64,000 bases of DNA, from NCBI GenBank assembly GCA_030789695.1, contig CM061138.1:15324214-15388213 (forward strand). The letters are read 5' to 3'. The position numbers and the translations under genes are program-made. Positions 19,481 to 31,099 of the stretch are shown here, piece after piece (position 1 is the stretch's first letter; each line of letters begins with the position of its first letter). The notes below the pieces were generated by a model, which saw nothing but the letters and a program-made list of their open reading frames with translations, did not search any database and had not been told where the DNA came from. This DNA comes from Scilla litardierei. Lineage: Eukaryota > Streptophyta > Magnoliopsida > Asparagales > Asparagaceae.

Positions 19481-22264
19481 TTACACTGAAGGGGTTTCAC
19501 TGTCTTTAACATGAGACCCCTCTTGAAGCTCTGCACCATCTTCTTGCAAGCCGGCCTTTTCGGGCACTACCACGACCTCGATGGTCTCGTTCGCAGGCAG
19601 CTCCGCCATCGCCGCGGCCTCTCTCCCCTTCCCCCACAGCACCACGTACAGCCCGACCACAATCAGTACTGCCCCAACTATGCTGCAGTTTACAATTTCA
19701 GCTTGTATGAATATTAATCGACCACACCATGCAAAATAATTAAGTTGGAGAAATTAAATTACAGTACCTTCCGACATGTAGCTTCTCATTGAGCAAAAGA
19801 GAGCCCAGTAAGGCCACAATCACGAGCATCAAAGGGTTAAAAACAGACGCATACAGAGGGCCTTTCTGCCGTATGCACCATGACAGAACTGTAAGGATCA
19901 ACGCCGACGCTATCACCCCCTGCATCCCCCAATAACATCGACTTACTCATTGAATAACATTTGGATTCAAGCAAGAGGCAACGTACCGCATAAACAACGG
20001 TCAGCAGCCTGACATTAAACCTCAGCCTCCACTGCACCCAGTTTCTTTGCGCACAGAGGGCAAAGACAGTGGCCTGGACTGCGGACATGGAGCACATCAA
20101 GGCAGTGGTGGAGTAGTGGCATGGATAAACTTTGCTCATCTTAGCCTGCAGCCAGGAAAAAGGAACGGTCAGCACGTCGTCCAAACGATACGCAAACGGG
20201 CGTCATCGCTTTAAAATCACCTGAATAATTAACCAGATTGCATAACAGAAACAACTGGCAACAACCAGCAATGAACCCATGACTCGATTACCGGACTCTT
20301 GGTGAGGCGCCGCCCCGCCGCCGTGCGATTCGAGGAGGTCGATGTGCGACGACCAAATGGTGACGTTCGCGCCTTTGTAGACGGTGAGAACCATCGCTCC
20401 GCCGACTCCTATTAGCGTCCCCAACACCTTCGCCTGCCCTGAGATTTTCCTTATGCCCAGGCTCTCCAAACTGCAATGGTGGTAAGATTGGGGGGTCATT
20501 TACGTTGATTTGTTTGGAAATTGGGTGTTGTCGGTGAAGTACCTGAATATAACCGCCATCACAAATGTGATTGCAGGAATGAGATTAGTCATTGCTGAGG
20601 CAAACGTTGCTGATGTTAACTTCACACTGGTTACATACAAGTTTTGTGCCAGTGAACCTCTGCAAAATTGGATCATATATGGTATAGTTAGCATGTGAAC
20701 CTAGTGAACAACAGTGTTTGGAGCATATATGGTATAATACTTTGAAAATGTTTTAATTTTTTTTTAATACATAGGAAAGAAAAAATGTTTTAATTTTTCA
20801 CGGGCTCAAGCTTTAGCCCTAAATGGTCTGAACTCTTGGCGTTCAGCTCTCAGTAGACACGTGTCGTAAAAAAGCGAGCACGATCTTTGCGGCCACGACA
20901 AAAGTCAAACCATGGTACACCTGTCCCCAAGATCTGGAAAGTTATAATGGTCCACGCAACAAGGACAAAAAGGTTAACTAGGAAGCGGCCATCCTAGCAT
21001 AAGTTAAAGCGAAAACACATAATTTCGATTATTCCGCAAGTATAAGTTAAACACCAGCAAATAAGAAATATTGAACTTAACTTGGAAAAAAAATGGGGAG
21101 TTGCTACCCGCACCGCTTTACTCACGCTCACAACCACTTTATTTACAAGTTTGTCATTTCCTATATTATACGATTTACTCCTCGTTTATCCTCTTTTGTC
21201 TTCCCCGTGTCGTTGGGGACTAATTACTAGGGTTTGGAATGGACAGTGGAGAAGAGAGAGAGGTGGGATGGGGAGGTCGGCGGAGGGGGATGTGGGGCTT
21301 GGAGGTCGGAGGAGGGATCAGCGTAGTGGACGTGGAAAGAGGGAGAGGGGGGACTAGGGAGGTCGAGGAAGCAGTGGAGTGGGCGGGGCTGGGGAGATCG
21401 GAAGAGTGGAAGGTGGGGCTGGGGCGGTCGGATTGGGGGCGGTGTCTCCGTCGACCGCCGTGCGACCGTTTTACTCACAACGTATTTCAAGAGTGTTTTT
21501 GGCAACAAATAAATGGTTGTGCATTGTGAGTAACTTCAATAACAAACTTGTAAATAAGTGTTATGTGTGAGGGAATAAATTAATAATGACAAACTTGTAA
21601 ATAAAGTAGTCATGCACAGAGTAAAATGGTACGCAGCAAGTCAAAAAATGGGCTTCATGTGACTCATGTCTCAGTCTCTTCTTTTTTTCCTTTTTATTTT
21701 GATAAAAAATTAATAAAAAGGCTAAATTAGATAGAAAGAAGGGTGCAAGAAAATATTTTATTTAAAAAAGGAATATTACCCAAATAAACCACAGAAGAAT
21801 GCTTGCATTAGGATTTTCCACGTCATGCTCGGCCGACTCTTCCTGAAATCAAAATATTTTTTTAATAAAGTTAATAAAAGCATCAAATTTATAAAAAAGT
21901 AACTTCGAAATTTAAAACAACGAGATGAGCTTACGACGAGAGAATAAAAATAGAAACTTTGCAATGTAGAATAAACCCTAAATCGGTTTGGCTCTTCTTT
22001 TTCGTAGCAAAAGGGATCTCTCGATTAAAATCTTTTAGAAAAAAAATTAAAACGTACGTGAAATTGTTCGCACCTTTCAAGAAAGAAAGCGAGGGGGCAA
22101 AGAAAAGCGGAGGCGAAGAGATAGCGATAGGCAACGAGAATGCGGACGTCCATGCCGTCGTTGATGGCGAGCTTGTAGAAGATGTTGACGCCCGCAAACC
22201 CAATCTGAACCAAAACCATCCCCATTGCCGGCTTCAGCCCTTGTATCCAACTCTTAGCCCCCAT
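19481..22264 (-). CDS. WAT1-related (nodulin MtN21/EamA-type) transporter, seven exons
   Basis: Minus-strand exons (high to low) 22264-22074, 21842-21780, 20659-20543, 20470-20221, 20145-19987, 19919-19768 and 19682-19481 give 1134 nt, 377 aa. All introns are GT-AG and phases agree. The protein opens MGAKSWIQGLKPAMGMVLVQ, keeps family landmarks (RYLFASAFLCPLAFFLER, SLAQNLYVTSVKLTSATFAS, VLSWCIRQKGPLYASVFNPL, IVGAVLIVVGLYVVLWGKGR) and ends in an acidic tail. About ten membrane helices in two EamA repeats are expected. It is probably a plasma- or vacuolar-membrane carrier of unknown substrate. Intron 2 (20660-21779) is enlarged by a TIR element. It is only about half similar to the convergent gene at 11628-13196, so the pair is old or was brought together by rearrangement. 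It looks intact. Confidence 0.9.
21097..21647. mobile_element. TIR element inside intron 2 of the minus-strand WAT1-type gene
   Basis: Left end 'gggagttgctacccgcaccg ctttactcac ... actttatttacaagtttgtc' and right end, read in complement, 'gacttgctgcgtaccatttt actctgtgca ... actttatttacaagtttgtc' form terminal inverted repeats of about 60-70 bp. The core is a purine-rich, GC-rich block (21235-21450), unlike the AT-rich intron. No transposase. Confidence 0.65.
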
Positions 22265-22370
22265 ATCGATTTCGATCGATCGATGCGGGAGATCAAGGTT
22301 AAATAGTAGGGAGCAGGCTGATTCTTCTCCGATCTTCTGCCCTAAAAAATTTAGAGAGAGAGGAGGGGGT

Positions 22371-22378
22371 TATTTATA
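22371..22378 (-). promoter_or_regulatory. TATA box of the minus-strand WAT1-type gene
   Basis: TATAAATA on the minus strand, 107 bp upstream of the ATG. The leader between is rich in CT runs (complement of the gagaga tract at 22350-22365), as in many plant 5' UTRs. Confidence 0.6.
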
Positions 22379-22779
22379 AGAGTTTTGTAGTGAGAGATTA
22401 GAGAGAGAGAGAGGGACCGAGTCGTTTGGAATACTGCATCTGCATGGGGGGTATTTGAAGGGGAGGGGGCAGAGGAGAGAGAAAGCGAGGAACCTTCTAC
22501 TTGGCTGGCAAAAAGCTATAATGAATAATCGTAACTACAAGCGGTTGTAGAGAGAGAAAGTAGAGAGAGGCCCATTTAAGTTGGAGGAGTAACGAGGCGC
22601 TGTTCCCCGTGTCTGTAGATGTACAGGTGTCCCGCCCGGGTCGGCATCGGTTTCGTGCTTGTTGCACCCGTGCCGCCGCGTGGAGAGGTCGTTCCGAGCT
22701 CTGCCCGGTTGAAAGCACCGGATCGGTTGCGCGCATGTTTGTCCTTGTGATTGCCACGAGATAGAGTTGCAGCGGCAAC
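22379..22779. other. Upstream region of the minus-strand WAT1-type gene
   Basis: GA-rich tracts (22390-22420, 22550-22565) followed by moderately GC-rich sequence. The open frames crossing it lack codon or motif support. Probably promoter-proximal DNA. Confidence 0.4.
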
Positions 22780-23315
22780 TGAGGGCCTGTTGTTTTGCGT
22801 TGAAGTGGGGAGTTTGTTGAAGTTGTGAATAGTGTTGGTGAAAGTGAGTATTGTGTTTTTTTTGGGCGAAAGTGGGTTGTGAATGTGGATGTTGGAATTT
22901 TTTGAGGGTTCCACACAACTTTATTGTGTTTTTTTTTGTTGTGAATGTTGTTGTTAAAGTTGGATGTGGGGTCCACGCATTAAATATTTAAAAAATTAAA
23001 TCAGTACAAATTACCTTCAAACTGTGTTAGAATAACAAATTTTTAAAAAAAACGTCAATTCGCTGCTTCTGCGCGAATTTTGCGCGGGGGAGAGGATGTG
23101 GCCCCCACTGCGGCAGACTTCAACATGTAATCCCCTCATTTTGCGTGGATTGCGGGCAGTCGAGATTTCCCTCCACGTCGACATCTTCAACCGGCGGCCA
23201 AATTCCACAAACGAACACAGCAAAAAAAAGACCGGTTTCTTGGGTAAACAGTGTACCCTACAGTGATTTTTGGGGGAATCCTGAGGAGATAAACTCAAAC
23301 GAACAGGGCCTGACA
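22780..23315. mobile_element. Possible hAT-like non-autonomous element
   Basis: Left border 'gagggcctgttgttttgcgt' and right border, in complement, 'tcaggccctgttcgtttgag' resemble the CAGGGCCTGTT-type ends of plant hAT MITEs, about 535 bp apart. A convincing 8-bp target duplication is not visible, so this stays tentative. Confidence 0.35.
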
Positions 23316-24070
23316 CAACCCTGTGTTAGCAATTGACACGGCCGTGTAATCAGGAATTTTTTTTGCCGTGGACGAAAAAAAAAATAGTATACAGAAATTT
23401 TAAAAAACATGAAAAATTAAACGTTACTAGGTAACATGCAACAAAAAATTAAATGTTAAATAATATCCAAATGCTTGGAAATTTGAAAAAAAAATGTTTA
23501 TGCTCTCGTTTCCACCTTACCCTCTTACCCTTTCGTAACAAGTCATATCATGAGTTTACAAAAAACTCATAACAAAAATTAAACATGCAAAAAAATGTTT
23601 GTGCTCTCATTTCCCTCTTTCCCTCTCGTAATAATAAATTATATCATATGTGTTTACTGCAGATAATAACCAAAAAATAAACGTTAAATAATACCAAACA
23701 TGCAAAAAAAACATGCAAAAACACGATGATAAATAACAAACAATAACAAGTAAAAAATGACTATAGTTGGGATCGAACTCAAAAGCTCCGTTTTTTTAGT
23801 TCAACGCCTTCTTCGTTGGGCCATAAGAAGATGGTGGTCAATTATAGCACCCAACACGCAAAATTTTGTAAGGAACAACTAATAATTAAACTTAAAAAGA
23901 AAAAATTGACTACAATTGGGATTGAAACAGTAGCTCCAGTTTTGTAGTTAAACGCCTTGTACATTGGGCCAAGGCAAGCTGGTGGTTAATTATCACCCAG
24001 CATGCAAAATAATGTAAGTAAACAAATAATAATAAAACTAACAAAAGACTGCAACAAATAATAATAAAAC
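23316..24070. other. AT-rich stretch with duplicated tRNA-like tracts and the copia B target
   Basis: Two related copies (about 23755-23880 and 23905-24020) read 'gactayagttgggatygaa ... gttgggcc ... ggtggt', which in complement resembles a tRNA T-arm (GTTCGATCCC). Next comes a 32-bp unit (aacaaataataataaaacta ...) at 24021-24052 whose second copy (24053 on) is split by copia element B. No gene. Confidence 0.5.
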
Positions 24071-24190
24071 TGTTATGAATAGGCCCATGAAGCCCATTGG
24101 GTATCCGGCCCACCATTGAAAGCTATAAATAAGATTGTAGGGGAGCTCTTAACCCCCTACACCTATTTCCCTACTTTTCCCTTCACAACA
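24071..24190 (+). repeat. 5' LTR of copia element B (120 bp)
   Basis: Starts TGTTATGAATAGGCCC, has ctataaataag as a TATA-like core (24124-24134) and ends CTTCACAACA. Against the 3' LTR I count about eight substitutions and one 1-bp indel by eye. The likely primer site follows directly (gttatcagcacg at 24192-24203). Confidence 0.9.
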
Positions 24191-25645
24191 CGTTATCAGC
24201 ACGATCACACTCGTCGGAAAAGGCGACGACGCGCGAGGAAGGAGATCCATCAACCGCTCAGTCTAAGAAGATCGTAATCTTCTCAACGGGGAGCGAAAAG
24301 TGCATCCTTCAACAACCGTCGTCTAGATTCCCTCGTCGAATCTAGAGGTAAATATCAAAAAAATTTAGATTTAAACTTGTGTTTCACGTAGATCTGCATG
24401 TTTTAGGATCAAAAAGTTTAAAAACACGGTAAAAATCACATTTTTATTTTAGATCAGCATGTCTAAAAACAATAAAAATCAGTTTTTTAGAGATCTAAAT
24501 GCTTGAAAAATCTGTTTTTTACCCCTCCAACCTTGATCCATACACTGCACGCCCGGAGGGCGAAACGGCGGTGCTCCACAAGCGCCGCCGGCGACTAAAA
24601 CGCCGCGGCCTGCAGGACGCGGCCCGCAGCCACGGCGGCGCGCCGCAGACCCCCCTTAGGGTTTTTCGGAAACTCTAGCCCTGAACGGGCCAATTTTTCG
24701 GGGGATGCCCAATTAACCCTAATGGGTTGTTTTCATGGCCCAAAAAGCCTGAAAATTAGCCCATTTACACACATATTTTTCCTTTTTTATTTTTGGCCCC
24801 AAAAGTCCAAAATAATTAAAGAAATCTTAAACTTTATAAAAAGGGTTAAAGCAGAAAACAAAACATTAAAAATATGGATCAACGGTAAAAAGTTTTTCAA
24901 AAATAATTTTTAGCACGTCACACACTATTTAGATTATTTAATTAATCTTTACATGCATGTGATATGATTATCTGCGTGGTTGTATATTTTCCATATATTA
25001 TCTGCGTGGATGTGCGATTAGGCTATGTTTTTAGGGAACAGCCAGGTTTCCGACATCTTTTCTTTTCCGCAATTTTTTCTTTTTGAGAGAAATTTGTGAG
25101 TGAGGAAATATATGTAAAAAGAAGACCGGAGGACACCAAAAAGGAGCTGAAGGCGTATGCACAAAGAAGAAAGGGGCTTCTCTCTGAAGTTCCCAAGTTG
25201 TATTTATTCTTTCATGCAATTTTTTGATGTAATTTCGGACTGTCTTTTTCGTTTTGGTGTCGGCCGGCTGATCCCCATAGTCCTAAGTTATTTTCATTGC
25301 TTATACATTAAATGCATGGATGTTAACTATTTTCATGCTATGTTAATGTTACAATGAAACTGTTAAAAAGCATGCTTGGATGTTAATCTCTTTTAATTAT
25401 TCATGTTATGAAACTGTTAAAAAGCATGCGTGGATGTTAATCTCTTTTAATTATTCATGTTATGAAACCATTAAAAAGCATGCGTGGATGTTAAGTTTTT
25501 CTTTAATAATTCACGATATGAAAATGATAAAAAGCATGCATGAATGTTAATTTTCTTTATGAAAACGGTAAAAATACATGCGTGGATGTCTAATTGTTTT
25601 TACAGTTTAATAATCCATGATGGTTTCATATTGCTAGATTGTTCA
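24191..25645 (+). other. Long untranslated leader of copia element B
   Basis: 1.45 kb without a convincing ORF. The first 150 bp follow the primer site and include 'aacaaccgtcgtctagattc'. The middle has a short GC-rich island (24540-24650), and the end is a tandem array. Leaders this long are unusual beside LTRs this short. Confidence 0.7.
25305..25600 (+). repeat. 54-bp tandem repeats in the leader of copia element B
   Basis: Five copies with the core 'aaaaagcatgcgtggatgtt'; cores at 25371, 25425, 25479, 25535 and 25577. The first three are spaced exactly 54 bp and the last two are decayed. The array ends about 45 bp before the gag start codon. Confidence 0.85.
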
Positions 25646-26667
25646 ATGGCCAGACTTGCGAATGTCGACTTTTCGGTCCTAAAGGCCGATGGGTCGAACT
25701 ACTTGAGTTGGCAGTTAGACATGAAGTTCCATCTGCGATCTCATGGGTTCAGTCTCACACCAACTGAGAAGGCAACAACAAGTACTGTTCCAGCCGACAA
25801 TGATGCTTCTAAAGAAGCATCTCATACAGAGAAAGTTTCCGATATACTAAAGGTGAAATCCATTATCTATATCAGGAAACATTTAGACTCGACCCTGAAG
25901 GACGAGTATCTCACTGTAGATGATCCTTACGAGCTGTGGGACGCACTTGAGGAGATGTACAGACATCAGAGAGATGTCATACTCCCCCGTGCGCAGTACG
26001 AGTGGACTCACCTCCGCATACAGGATTACAAATCCGTAGCTGAGTACAACTCAGCACTCTTCCGTATCACCTCACGCATGAAGTTGTGTGGTGAAACGGT
26101 GACGGAGAAAATGTTGCTGGAAAAGACGACGTTCACGTCTTTCCACGAGAAGGACATGATCCTTATGCAACAATACCGTGAGAGGAAGTTCACGAAGTAC
26201 TCTGATTTGCTTTCATGCCTGCTAATGGCTGAACAGAACAGAGATTTGTTGGTTGCTACTCACAACCTGCGCCCTCCTGGCTCCGTCCACTGCTACCTCC
26301 TGCAGAGGCACACTTCCAGACTTACCAAAAGAAGAAGATGGACAAGAAGTCAAAATTCCAGAAATGGAAAGAACAGAAGAAGCGAAAGAAGGCCACTCCC
26401 CAAGCTCCTCCTCAGAACCAGAAGTTCGTGGAAAAGAAGCAGAAGTGGACGTCAAAAGGTGGTGCTCCCAAGAAAGACTGGGATGATAAGTGCTCCAAAT
26501 GCGGAATGACGTGCCACTGGTCCAGAATCTGCCACACCCAGAAACGCCTTCAGGACCTCTACCAGGCAAGCCTCAAGCCTCGAGCTGAGACAAACATGAT
26601 TGAGAGTGCAGCGTTGCCAGAGACCTCATGGACTCCTGAAGACTTCATGGGAGATGACACACTCTAG
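25646..26667 (+). pseudogene. Copia element B gag, frameshifted
   Basis: The start at 25646 (MARLANVDFSVLKADGSNYL) fits the copia gag (UBN2) N-terminus. The frame continues through RIQDYKSVAEYNSALFRI and RKFTKYSDLLSCLLMAEQNR, then shifts near 26280. The last part, in another frame, has a basic stretch and a zinc knuckle CSKCGMTCHWSRIC (C-x2-C-x4-H-x4-C), ending at a TAG at 26665-26667. The gag shell packages element RNA. The shift would prevent a full-length product. Confidence 0.9.
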
Positions 26668-26823
26668 TTATGGACCATTTTTATCTACTAGCAATGTATC
26701 TTCTTTTCATGCATCGTATCCAGTTTTTATTCCATGTCAAACAATCTTTTGAGCATCTTAAATGAAAGTAGATCTTTTCGTTTTCATATTATTTACTGCT
26801 TAAATGTCTTTCTTTATATAGAT

Positions 26824-29800
26824 ATGGAATCAATTTGCCTAGTGGACAGTGTATTGACGCACTCGATCTTTCAAAACATAGACTACTTCACAAGCATAAG
26901 TAGCTACTCAGGTCCACTGAGAACAATCTCAGGACCAGCTAATATAATCGAAGGACCAGGGGAAGCAATCATATTGCTCCCCGATAACACACAAATCACA
27001 CTTAGGAATGCGTTATACTTCCCTAAGTCCATCTGAAACCTCCTAAGCTTTAAAGATATCCGTTTAAACGGATATCACTTAGAGACGGTTGAGAAAAATG
27101 AAAGGAAATACTTACTTGTAACGTCTCTTACAAATGGTTCAAAAACCATTGTGGAACGTTTCAAAGGACTCCCCTCGGGACTCTACCAAACAAGTATACA
27201 AACTCCAGAAACATCAATGGCGGAGCACCTGCAATGGCCCCAAACACCAGAATTCCAACTCTGGCACAGTAGACTGGGACACCCCGGATCTGTTATGATG
27301 TACTGCATCATAAAGAGCTCAAGGGGTATAGACTTGAAGAACATGAAGATTCCTCGAAAAGGCAAATTCCCATGTCCACCCTGTTACAAGGGTAAACTGA
27401 TTACGAGACCCTCTCCACTGAAAGTGGACCTGGATTCTCCAAGTTTTCTGGAAAGAATCCACGGAGACATTTTGGACATATACACCCATCAAGTGGTCCG
27501 TTCAGGTACTTTATAGTCCTGATTGACGCATCTACTAAGTGATCACATGTGTGTCTACTGTCTACCCGTAACCTAGCACTGTCTAAGCTTTTAGCTCAGA
27601 TAATCAGGTTACGGGCCCACTTCCCCGACTACCAGATAAAGAAACTTCGTCTGGACAATGCGGGGGAGTTTACGTCACAAGTCTTTCTAGACTATTGCCA
27701 AGCACAGGGAATTGAAGTTGAACATCCTGTAGCGCATGTTCACACCCAAAACGGGTTAGCAGAATCTCTAATTAAGAGACTGCAATGGATTGTTCGTCCA
27801 TTATTACTTCAATCCCAGCTGCCAGTGAATGCATGGGTTCATGCAATTTTGCATGCTGCATCTTTAATAAAATTAAGACCTTCTAGAGGTCAGTCATCTT
27901 CTCCAATGCAACTAGCACTTGGAGCCCCACCAATTATCTCACACTTGAGAATATTTGATTGTGCAGTATATGTCCTCATAGCACCACCACAAAGGACAAA
28001 GATGGGTCCACGACGTCGCCTAGACATTTATGTTGGGGTTGACACCCCCTCCATAATTAGATTCCTAGAACCCCTTACGGGAGACGTTTTCAAGGCACGT
28101 CTAGAAGAATGTGAATTTGATGAAATATCATTTACAAGACTAGGCTCACAGACAAAGAAGCCCGAAGCTTCAGACTGTATCACTTGGAATACAAAGACAT
28201 TATGTCACTTTGATCCGCCCACAAGCCAGTGTGGGGATGATGTCCTGAAGATTCTCCACATCCAAAACAATGTCCATCTCTCGCCGGACAAATTTACTGA
28301 CAACCAGAAGATTGTCAGATCACACGCCCCTGCTGCTAACACTCTGGCTAGGATTGACATACCACAAAATGGATGCAATCCGCCTGCAACAAAAATTGTT
28401 GGACCTCTCAAAAAGAGAGGGCGACCACCGGGATCCAAAGACCAAGTCCCTCGAAAGAGTAGGACCCTTGGCAATGGTAAACAAATACCACCACAGGATG
28501 CTACTGTAAACACTGCTACCCCATCTCTCCCAAACTCTCAAACAGAGGAAAAACCGGGAGAAAATGAAGTTTCAATACACTATGTACGAACTGGGGAGTA
28601 TTGGGACAGAAAGAGCACAACCATAGATGACACATTTGCGTGTAATATTGCCATCAACGTCCCGTACTGCGATGATGATATTGAACCACGCTCTCTGACA
28701 GAATGTTAAAGCAGAGATAATTGGCCAAAGTGGAAAGCGACAATATGAGTGGAGTTGGATTCACTCACCAAACGCAAGGTCTTCGAACCTATAGTCCGGA
28801 CACTAAAAGGTGTAAAATCTGTGGGTTACAAATGAGTATTTATTAGAAAACGAAATGAACAAAACGAGATCGTTCGCTACAAAGCAAGGCTTGTAGCGCA
28901 GGGTTTTACCCAACGTCCAGGGGTGGATTTTGAAGCCACATACTCCCCGGCCATGGACGCGATCACCTTCCGATTCCTCATTGGCTTAACAGCCCAAGAG
29001 GGTTTAGATATGCAGCTTATGGACGTCGTGACTGCATATCTATATGGCAACTTAGACCGAGACATCTATATGAGATTGCTTGACGGTTATTCTTTACCAG
29101 CAGTACTAAAAGAGAGACAACGTGATATCTACTCAGTGAAACTGCAAAGATCATTGTATGGTCTAAAACAATCTGGAAGAATGTGGTATAACAGACTGAG
29201 CGACTTCCTTGCTAAATAAGGATTTACAAATGACCCAGTCTGTCCTTGCATCTTTATAAGAGCAAAGGCAACAGGATTTGTCATTATAGTCGTCTATGTG
29301 GATGACTTGAACCTCATCGGATCTCTTGAAGAGATCGCTGAGATTTCTAGAAGCCTGACAGAAACATTCGAGATGAAAGACCTCGGAAAGTCAAAATTCT
29401 GTTTAGGTCTTCAAATAGAGCATCTTAACGATGTGATCCTGTTACATCAGTCAACTTACACATCGAACTTACTGAAAAAGTTTCAGATGGATAAGTGCCA
29501 CCCCCTCAGCACCCCAATGGTCGTCAGATCATTGGATGTGCATAAAGACCCCTTCCGGCCGCTAGAAGAGGGGGAGGAAGTACTAGGCCCTAAAGTGCCA
29601 TATCTAAGTGCTATCGGTGCACTCCTTTACCTGGCTAACTGCACTCGCCCTGACATAGCATTTGCAGTCAACTTACTAGCCAGATATAGTGCTGCACCTA
29701 CACAACGGCACTGGGCCGGAGTTAAGCATCTTCGGCGCTACCTCCAAGGGTCCATAGACGTAGGTCTATTCTACAGGAAAGGGGCTTCAACTGGTTTAGT

Positions 29801-30326
29801 TGGTTATGCTGATGCAGGAAACATGTCAGATCCTCATTCAAAGAAGTCTCAGACCGGATACATGTTCACATATGGTGGCACTGCCATATCCTGGAGATCT
29901 GTAAAGCAGACCATGACAACCGTCTCATCCACTCACTCAGAACTGCTAGCGATCCATGAAGCAAGCAATGAGAGTTTCTGGCTACGCTCTGTGATCCAGC
30001 ACATTCTCACCTCCACCGGCATGATGACCAGTGTACTTGCACCTACTCCTCTTCATGAAGATAATGCAGCATGCATAGCCCAGCTACTGGACGGCTACAT
30101 AAAAGGCGACAAGACAAAGCATATCTTCCACAAGTTCTTCTGGACGCACGACCTTCAGAAGCAAAAACAGATTGAGGTACAGAAGATCCAATCATGTAAT
30201 AACTTGGCGGATTTGCTTACCAAATCCCTGCCTACTAGTATCTTTGAGAAACTTGTATATGGGATTGGGATGAGGAGAGTGAGAAAATGTAAACTGGGTC
30301 AGGATGAGAGGACTATGAACTCATAG
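26824..30326 (+). pseudogene. Copia element B pol (protease, integrase, RT, RNase H) with stops and frameshifts
   Basis: Protease region with LVDSVLTHSIF (D-S-V in place of the usual D-S-G/A), then a stop at 27034-27036. GAG-pre-integrase (QLWHSRLGHPG) and the first part of integrase end at 27516. Integrase resumes at 27549 (RLDNAGEFTS, GLAESLIKRL) up to a stop at 28707. RT runs in pieces 28923-29219 and 29298 onward, with Y-V/M-DDLN around 29297-29308, and RNase H (YADAG, HSEL, EDNAA) reaches 30326. At least four lesions separate these parts, so the element cannot supply its own enzymes. Residue by residue it follows element A closely. Confidence 0.92.
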
Positions 30327-30636
30327 ATACATAGGAGACTGATGTATAGATTCATAGGAAATCTGCAAGCCTGAAGCTTGGTCAGATGAGGGGGAGTCAA
30401 CTGCAGAGTTGTACTCTTTTCCATTGGCTACTGGTTTTTTCCCACATGGTTTTCCCATAGTCAAGGTTTTGACGAGGCAACCTCGTTGACTCTGGATCCT
30501 GAAGTATCCACCACTAGACACATCCCTAAAACATGGGAAGTTATGGATTAACTGTTCTTTATTTAACAAGGCAGTTATCCTAACTCGGATCCTGAAGAAT
30601 CCACCTCTTATTCAATGTTGGTTGGATAAGGGGAAG

Positions 30637-30757
30637 TGTTATGAATAGGCCCATGAGGTCCATTAGGTATCCGGCCCACCATTGAAAGCTATAAATAAGA
30701 GGGTAGGGGGGCTCTTAAACCCCCTACGCCTATTTCCCTACTTTTCCTTTCACAACA
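30637..30757 (+). repeat. 3' LTR of copia element B (121 bp)
   Basis: Preceded by ggataaggggaag (30624-30636). TGTTATGAATAGGCCC to TTTCACAACA. The pair with 24071-24190 is clear, and the AAAAC duplication follows. Confidence 0.9.
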
Positions 30758-31099
30758 AAAACTAACAAAAAGACTGCATCGTAACTTGAACACGTGACTT
30801 TTTGTCCTGTAAACCAGAGCATTAACCATCAAGACACACGTAAATGCTTGTGTATTATAATAAAAAATCTAGTTTTATAGTGTTGCCCAGGGCAGCTTCA
30901 ACACAGTTCCGCCCCTGATCTCGAGCCGACAAGCCTAATAAGGTTCTTGACTTCAGCCCAAGAGACCGAAGGCCTTTACATACAGCCGATCACCGCTTTA
31001 TTGAAAGCAACAGTTTGACTGACTGTTGGGCTTCTTCAGTTAGTAGTTCCGCTCACAATTGAGGCATTCAATTATTGACAGTAGGTTCGCCATTAATGC
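30758..31099. other. Flank between copia B and the rearranged gypsy element, with a coding-like scrap
   Basis: The first part continues the split 32-bp unit. From 30919 to 31062 a 47-codon frame (SRADKPNKVLDFSPRDRRPL, then HTADHRFIESNSLTDCWASS) reads like a host exon, but I do not recognise the protein. No start codon or firm splice sites are seen. It could be part of a gene broken by the retrotransposon insertions. Confidence 0.3.

Larger units (their letters stand above)
24071..30757 (+). mobile_element. Complete Ty1-copia retrotransposon B with 120-bp LTRs
   Basis: Bordered by LTRs 24071-24190 and 30637-30757, with the duplication AAAAC at 24066-24070 and 30758-30762. After a 1.45-kb leader come gag, protease, integrase, RT and RNase H in copia order, then a 3' stretch with 'tttttcccacatggttttcc' motifs and the tract ggataaggggaag. 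It belongs to the same family as element A (1-3466), but its coding region has several stops and frameshifts. It sits inside the second copy of a 32-bp tandem unit that resumes at 30758. Confidence 0.95.

Noticed and set aside
22497..22976. Overlapping minus ORFs of 112-159 codons
   Set aside because: Three frames open together over biased sequence upstream of the WAT1-type gene; no motif.
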